Below, piece after piece: positions 57,950 through 64,000 of a stretch of DNA of 64,000 nt. The stretch lies in NCBI GenBank assembly GCA_030248215.1, contig JASANG010003684.1, positions 1 through 64,000 of the forward strand. The letters run 5' to 3'. Each line of letters begins with the position of its first letter. The first letter of the stretch is position 1. Position numbers and translations under genes: made by a program. Origin of the DNA: Enoplolaimus lenunculus. Its lineage: Eukaryota; Nematoda; Enoplea; Enoplida; Thoracostomopsidae. Below the pieces are notes generated by a model that saw nothing but the letters and a program-made list of their open reading frames with translations, was not told the DNA's origin and did not search any database.

Positions 57950-60900
57950 AAAAAAAACGCTCATCTTTTACATGGGCCGGCATCTCGGTAACTTAAAATG
58001 CTTCAGTAGCCATTGGTTTACATCTGTTCCATGGAGGGATTTGCCAGGCTTGAAAAAAATTCTTGCAACTTCAAGCGGTGATGTGAATTAAATTTATGTT
58101 AAAGTCAAACATTTTCAAATCTGTCCATGATGAAATACCAAATTGTGGTTTTGTAAAATTGAAAAATTTGGAACTCCTTCGTTCTGTACGTTGAATTAAA
58201 TTTGTTAGAGGCTTATGACAAGAAAGCGCAGGGCCGGCGTTAAGATAGTCGCCCCCAAAACAGGTTCGAAGGGACATTCAATAAAATTTTCAACAACTCT
58301 CTAACTTTGTGGCAGCGAAAAAATATCTTAGCTTGCCAACGTGCGCTCCACCCCAGGGCCGTCCCCTCACACAACTGGGGGTGTTTGGGGGGCGCTAGCC
58401 CAGCACTGAGGGTGGGGCGGGGAAGAGCTTCCGCCTTAAACGTTTCAACACTAAAAACTCACGTTACAATTGAATGCTAATGATCCATTGGGCTTCTCGC
58501 TTGCTTCAACCGCCAGGAATCTGGTACAATTATACTGCGCTTGCCCGTAGGCACCCTTCTCTCGTTTTGGATCAGCTATTGCACCCCTGTTGGTATAAAC
58601 AAGGAACGAGTGTTTTGTCAACAAATTTCGCTTTTATGTTTATTCCATTTAATCCTAGAAAACGTTCCCAAAGGTTTATCTCACGATAAACACCGATGTC
58701 TTTATCGGGTGATTGAACCAAAACTTAACTTTTCCACAAAATATAGAAACAAAATTGTGTTTTTAAATTTCTACACGATAAACATGGACTTCGAATACTG
58801 GAAACGGAAAAATCAGTCAAGTTTTCTGTTTGTGCAAACTTTTTCACATCTGGTGATTGATGTCCTAAACAGCAACACATTTGGCACCAAATATGGCTTT
58901 GACTAAACAATAATATTCATGGCTGAACGTGAACCGCTATGCAGTGCACTTGCTTTTCTTGTCTGGGGTGAATTTTAACCCTGAGAACCGACGCAGTTTT
59001 AGTCCCTGTCCGGTGATATATTTATTCGTTTTAACCCTGACCCTAGCGGTGTTTTATGGTGTTCAACGATGGCCTGGGTCGGGCTGTGGTCCATCGCAAA
59101 GTAAGGATATTATTTCGGGAGGGGACAATCACGTTTAAATGTTTTTAGCGAGCGAGTGTTCCCGAGCACAAAAATTTTTTTCTGGCTTCTACCGGTTATT
59201 TTACACTATAAATGTGCTGTTTTTCGACTCTTTCCAGAAAATTCCGCCAGAAACTGAACCAGCCTTTGTCACTGAAAAATATAAAATGTACTCACAGATG
59301 TGGGTTGTGAAGCATGACCAGTCAAGTAGCAGTAAAATAGTTTTTGTGGATCATTTTGTCTTCAAAGCTATTAATAGTTTGGGCCACAACTGTGTGAAAT
59401 CTAGGATTTTTATAAACCGACTCATGGAATATGCCAGCGTTTTTCATGGGCGCAACCAGAACATTTTGTAAGCGTGTGTGCAGGAAATAGAGTTATGTAA
59501 AGAAAATTTTTAAATAAGGTACGACAGCGGCAATCATTTTCCTTCAAAGATATTTTTACGCTACCTTCTCGTATATAAAATATTGTTTATAGGAATCCAG
59601 GGGGACACAGATGCACCCCGTGGCACATACCTGACGGCAGTGTGGAGGGCTTCAGTTCTCACGTCCCGTGTTTATTTTATATTGCTTTTTGCGTGTATAT
59701 GTGTGGTTACGATTGATGATTGCTAATTTAGGCGTTGAAAATAGGTTGAAACGTTTTCGACGTTTGAATATTGTCTTTAAATGCTTCAATGTCATGAGCT
59801 GTGCCAACAAAACTTGGTCGTGGTTCGTGGTACTTTGGCACCATCTGGGATTGTATTCAGTACACTGTGAACAAAGTACTATATATTGATTTTGGATCAA
59901 AACGGTTTCATTTTGTAAAAAACATCCTTTCAATCTGATAGTGCAGTGGTCGATCTTGACATAAAGGTAAGGAGGTAATATAATTTAATTTCTAAATAAG
60001 ACAGCATGGATCTGCTAGTTACCTTATAAACATGGTTTTCAGTTCTTGTTTAAGCAGAATTTGTTATCTTTTTATATTTTTTCGATAGTTTATATCTGGT
60101 TTATCATCAGACTTGTAATAAGGCTATTGTTTCAAATATACAAAACGTTTTTCGTGTCTTGAACAAAGTGACTGATGCTAAACTAGCGTATTGATAAACG
60201 CAAAATGCGTATCGTTAATAAATGGTGTCATGCTACACTAGTAAATGCTTCATTTCAGAATATCACCGCTTAGCGTTTTATTTTTAACACAATTCCTAAT
60301 TGTATTATGTTACCAATGTACCAAGCTACTTAATACCCGCAGTCGCACGAAATGTTCTAGTTCAAATTTAGCCAAAAATAATTCAAATAAATTGCCAGTT
60401 TATGCGATCGCAACAATAAATTAGACAAAAGTGTAAAAAGTTGTCTAAATTAAACGTATTTAATGCATCATAATTTCTAACAGTCGTCAGGCCGCTCCTA
60501 CTGTTATAATATTTATTTATATGCGATGCAACTACCCGGGTCATGGATAAATTAGCAATTTACTCAAGTCGGTCGAAAGTACCGCCAGCCATTTGTTTGT
60601 GGCAAACTGGGTACCAAAATGACCGGAGCAGCCACCCCCCTATCTCTATTTGGAGGCCTCCACCTCGAAAGGGGCCCTCACCCTAACCTGGTTAAAACAA
60701 AAACCGCCGAACTTTAAAAATGCGTCTGACTTCTTGCTCGCGCGTCTGGGGGGCCCCGCTCTGGAATTTGAGGGGATCCCCCACCTTTATCTGCTCCGAC
60801 ACTTGGATACCAAATGCGTAACTGGTAATGCGAACTGTGTCTTGAGCACAAATACATTTAGGCTCACCGTTTTTGACACTACTCCTGATGTTTTCTGATT

Positions 60901-62247
60901 TTTGTCTGGACACGGATTTACCAACTGTCTGGGTTATACAAAATTGGTTCATACCCTAGGGACCATTCTGTACAAAGTGTCAGTCACAAAGTTAGATAAA
61001 AGCTTTTCTGTTACTATTACTGTCGGTTAGATCATGAACTTGTACTGGCTGCATGTGACATAAATAACCACCGTCGAATTTTTTTCTGGTTTCACAATGG
61101 GAAAGTATTCATGCCAAACTTCCAGTGATCTGTAAGACCTGTGCTACAAAAATTTCACGTGAGTCCCTTTTGATAAACTGTCTCTCAGGCTTGAGCCAAC
61201 GATATTGGTTAAGAGGTTCAAATTTGTGGTGCTTTTGTAACTCCCAATTTGATGTATAAAGCAATATTTGCTGGATTTGTCGCGCAGGTTTTTTTTTTTA
61301 AATTTGACCAATTTATCACTGGCAAGTTTAAAGCAATAACTTTAAACAAAAAATAACGGTATACTTCTCAAAGTTTCATAGTCATTGATACCAGGCACAA
61401 TTTTTACATTATAAATTAGCTTCGTAAACTATTTAAAACATAGGAATCAAGCAGTATTTTTGAACTCGATTAAACACAAAACATGACCAAGTGATAGTAA
61501 CAGCTCCAGAGAGAAACAAGACACAGGAGGACAAGCGTAATTTGGTTTTAAATACAACATTTAGGCTCATTGAAATCTGTTTGGAGGAAGTAAAACCTGA
61601 GTAGTCCTCTTTGCATCCACTTGGGCAACTTGTTATAATCCTGTGCGTAAACGCATTGCTTTTATAGCTATTATTATAATATTTCTCACTATTTCGGTTG
61701 TGTCAAAAAAAACTATATATTTTACAACGCAAAATTTTAAAAGTACATTTCGTTGATGACAAGGCGATATTATAAAATAAACAATGTTTCCCTCATATAT
61801 GAATACTGAGAAAGTGACCGGTACGACACTTGAAGCTAAAATAAAGTTGCTTTAATACTCAAACGCTTAAAATCGCTTTTCTGAGCATAATACCACGCTA
61901 TAATATCATAAAACGTTGTTGAACTGCGAAAGAATTAAGAAGTTTGATTCCAAAAATTATCGATTGCTTAAGTAAGAGTTTTATAGCATTTCACTAAAAT
62001 CAGAATGTCATATTCAGAAAGCTTTATACTCTTTAACGATATGGGAATATGCATTACACGGTTCAAATTTAGATATTACACCACACTAGCAAGTAAAAAA
62101 ATTGACATTAGCAATTTTGGTTCAAGCCTAATTGTTTGGATAAGTTGTAGTAAATTTAACTATTAAACGGATCTCTTTGAAATAATTTTTGTTATTTTGA
62201 CAAAATTTCTAAAATTTATGGCGCTCGTTGTTTATTGAAATTAATAC
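57950..62247. other. No gene supported
   Basis: Frames of 110-121 codons at 58541-58906 and 59139-59471 have no recognised motif. 60630-60800 is GC-rich with GGGGCC/GGCCCC and GGGGATCCCC inverted motifs and open on both strands, but unrecognised. If the phosphatase gene has its last exon in this window, it could be anywhere from 42.2 kb on. Confidence 0.4.
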
Positions 62248-62617
62248 TGTAGTGATCTGAGTAAGACGGGGGTCGCACTCTGCCGCATTACCTTACTTGG
62301 ACCAAACACCTATCATTTATGTCACTTTCTGTTTTGGGCAGAACTGACCTCCTGTAGCTTTTTTGTTGGTTGACATAACCGATAATTATTTTCTGGATTA
62401 TTTCAATAAAATTTATGCAGGTTGTTATTTGGTCTTGGAGTTATTTATGCGCTATAATTACGAATACTTGACAGGTATGGACTCTAATTACTGTTTACAA
62501 GCTATATCCGTTTACAGAATTTTGTAGGAAATCCGAGTCTTATCGATTGAAACTCAAAATGAGGACCCCCTTTTATTATCCCCCCTTTATCACTCCCTCT
62601 TATTCGGATCACTAAAG
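62248..62617. mobile_element. TIR element, TGTAGTGAYYYGARTAAG family
   Basis: Left TGTAGTGATCTGAGTAAGAC, right CTTATTCGGATCACTA. The subterminal GGACTCTAATTACTG and ATCGATTGAAACTCAAAATG match the 54431 element in inverse orientation. About 370 bp, probably the compact form of the family. Confidence 0.75.
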
Positions 62618-62619
62618 TA

Positions 62620-64000
62620 CGCGTTTATTGTACATCGGCAAGAGCTGCCGCGATCTATAAATCCTTACGCTATACATTTTGTGATTGGCGATCGTTTGCA
62701 GTTTAATTATTGGCTAAGTTTGATAATATTTGTTACCCAATTAACCAATCACTCTACGGCAAGCGCTTCCGAATGTAATCAGTCAGTTATTACGAGTTAA
62801 CAAATTTGACGACAAACGTTGGAACAGAACCGTATGTCGGTGATACGTTTATGCAAATTACACAAAAAATTTAATTTTCTAGTAACAGTCCTTTTTCGCT
62901 ATCCGGTTTCGGTTCCGATGGTTTTCGGCAAACACATTCTCTTTAAGCAACACCGGTACACTGTTGCAGTTAAAAATGATAAAGTTGCAATTTTTGTCAC
63001 AAAAATTAATTGACATAAAACTGCCCTCGCAACATTATGTATTTGATCCGCCAGTCCACCAACCCGCGTACAACGTAAATATACGATAAATAAATCCCTG
63101 CAAAATTCGTGGGAGTCGAGAAAAACACTCAGGCCTCCAATAATTTGTAAATTCTAAAGATCGAGCAGACCGAGATTATTCACTCATGAATTGAAATACT
63201 GGTTGCGCCAATGTGCTGCGTTGATATTTTTTTGCAATTTCGAACTAAAAGTAAGTAGGGATGCACAGATTAGTTATATTGCAAAACGTTTATTATTTTT
63301 TAAATTTTATATTGTTGCCTTGAAAATAACTGCATTTATTGCGTGATGCAGTGTATATCTTGCAATTATTTATTGTCGTGCGCAAGAAGCTTCTAGCTGA
63401 ATTCAATTGTTAGCTGTTGAAAATTGTTTTACTAGCACGCTATACCGTGAGATGAATTTGTGTAAGTCGTCGACATAATAGCATTGCTTGTACCGCGTAG
63501 ACAGAAATCCCGATATTGCTGTGAACTAGCAAACATGATTTGTTTGTTTAAAAGTAACGCTGCCTACAAATTATTGTTTCAATCACGTTTCATAATACAT
63601 AATTCAAAGTGTTTAACAATTATTACACGCATTTGCGCTGTAAAAAAATTATTGCAAATCGTAAAAGTCACGTCAGTCTAGAGCATCAAACTCTAAACCT
63701 ATCCAGCCGCAAACCTTATGACCAGTGAATGTTTCAGTAGATTTACAAAAGTTTCCATGCAATATGTGAATAGCAAAATCGGCTTCACACTGCCCCCTCT
63801 GGGAACCCTTACAAACAGTTTTCACACGCCTGAATAGCGTTTTCCCACGCCGGTAAAGTTAGGAAGGTTTCAGCATGCCCCCTATTATCTCACTGGCCCC
63901 TCTAGCTGGCTGAGCTGAATAGAGTCAAATTTTAGGACGAGCCGTTATGTTATAAATAATAAATCTTAACCATTTAGCACAGACAATAATTATGCTTACC
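62620..64000. other. No gene or clear repeat seen
   Basis: Only short frames. CTATCCGGTTTCGGTTCCGA near 62900 resembles hAT-like TIR text without a matching end. Confidence 0.45.

Noticed and set aside
1-64000. LTR elements, LINEs or intact transposases
   Set aside because: No reverse transcriptase, integrase, capsid or DDE-type protein motif was seen in any long frame; all mobile DNA seen is short and non-coding.

Overview
The window is eukaryotic, AT-rich and repeat-dense. It holds one recognisable multi-exon gene on the plus strand, a second gene nested in one of its introns on the minus strand, and a large amount of non-autonomous DNA-transposon debris. The spliceosomal introns (GT/AG, about 250 bp to 3.4 kb) and a FERM-class receptor-like phosphatase point to an invertebrate animal. 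Many degenerate TTAGGC runs (the nematode telomere unit) and a nematode-style Ly6 domain make a nematode with a repeat-rich genome the best guess, but this is inference.

Region by region. 1-3994 is a nested, almost perfect 4-kb palindrome cut by the left window edge. 4-30.4 kb shows no convincing exon. It is a patchwork of short terminal-inverted-repeat elements from at least eight families, several with visible target-site duplications, plus microsatellites. 30.75-42.15 kb is the phosphatase gene, an orthologue of PTPN3/PTPN4 (fly Ptpmeg, worm ptp-1). Eleven exons were traced with consistent splice phases: a very long low-complexity linker with a 37-glutamine run, one PDZ domain and a complete tyrosine phosphatase domain. 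The upstream FERM exons and the last coding exon were not found. Inside its 3.4-kb seventh intron lie a two-exon minus-strand gene for a 303-residue Ly6/uPAR (three-finger) protein and a 31-bp minisatellite that seems to have grown from a small transposon. 42.2-64 kb again lacks recognisable genes but has four striking tandem arrays: about 20 GGCGGGAA units at 45.5 kb, a CTGTCC-rich minisatellite at 46.4 kb, a 187-bp tandem pair at 49.9 kb, and a 379-bp tandem array carrying tRNA-like heads at 54.7 kb inside a larger TIR element.

How the genes fit together. The phosphatase is a cytosolic, cortex-associated enzyme. In its family the FERM and PDZ domains place the catalytic domain at membrane partners. 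The nested Ly6 gene would make a secreted or lipid-anchored cell-surface protein. Nothing in the sequence links the two beyond their nested, antisense arrangement. No LTR element, LINE reverse transcriptase or intact transposase was recognised.
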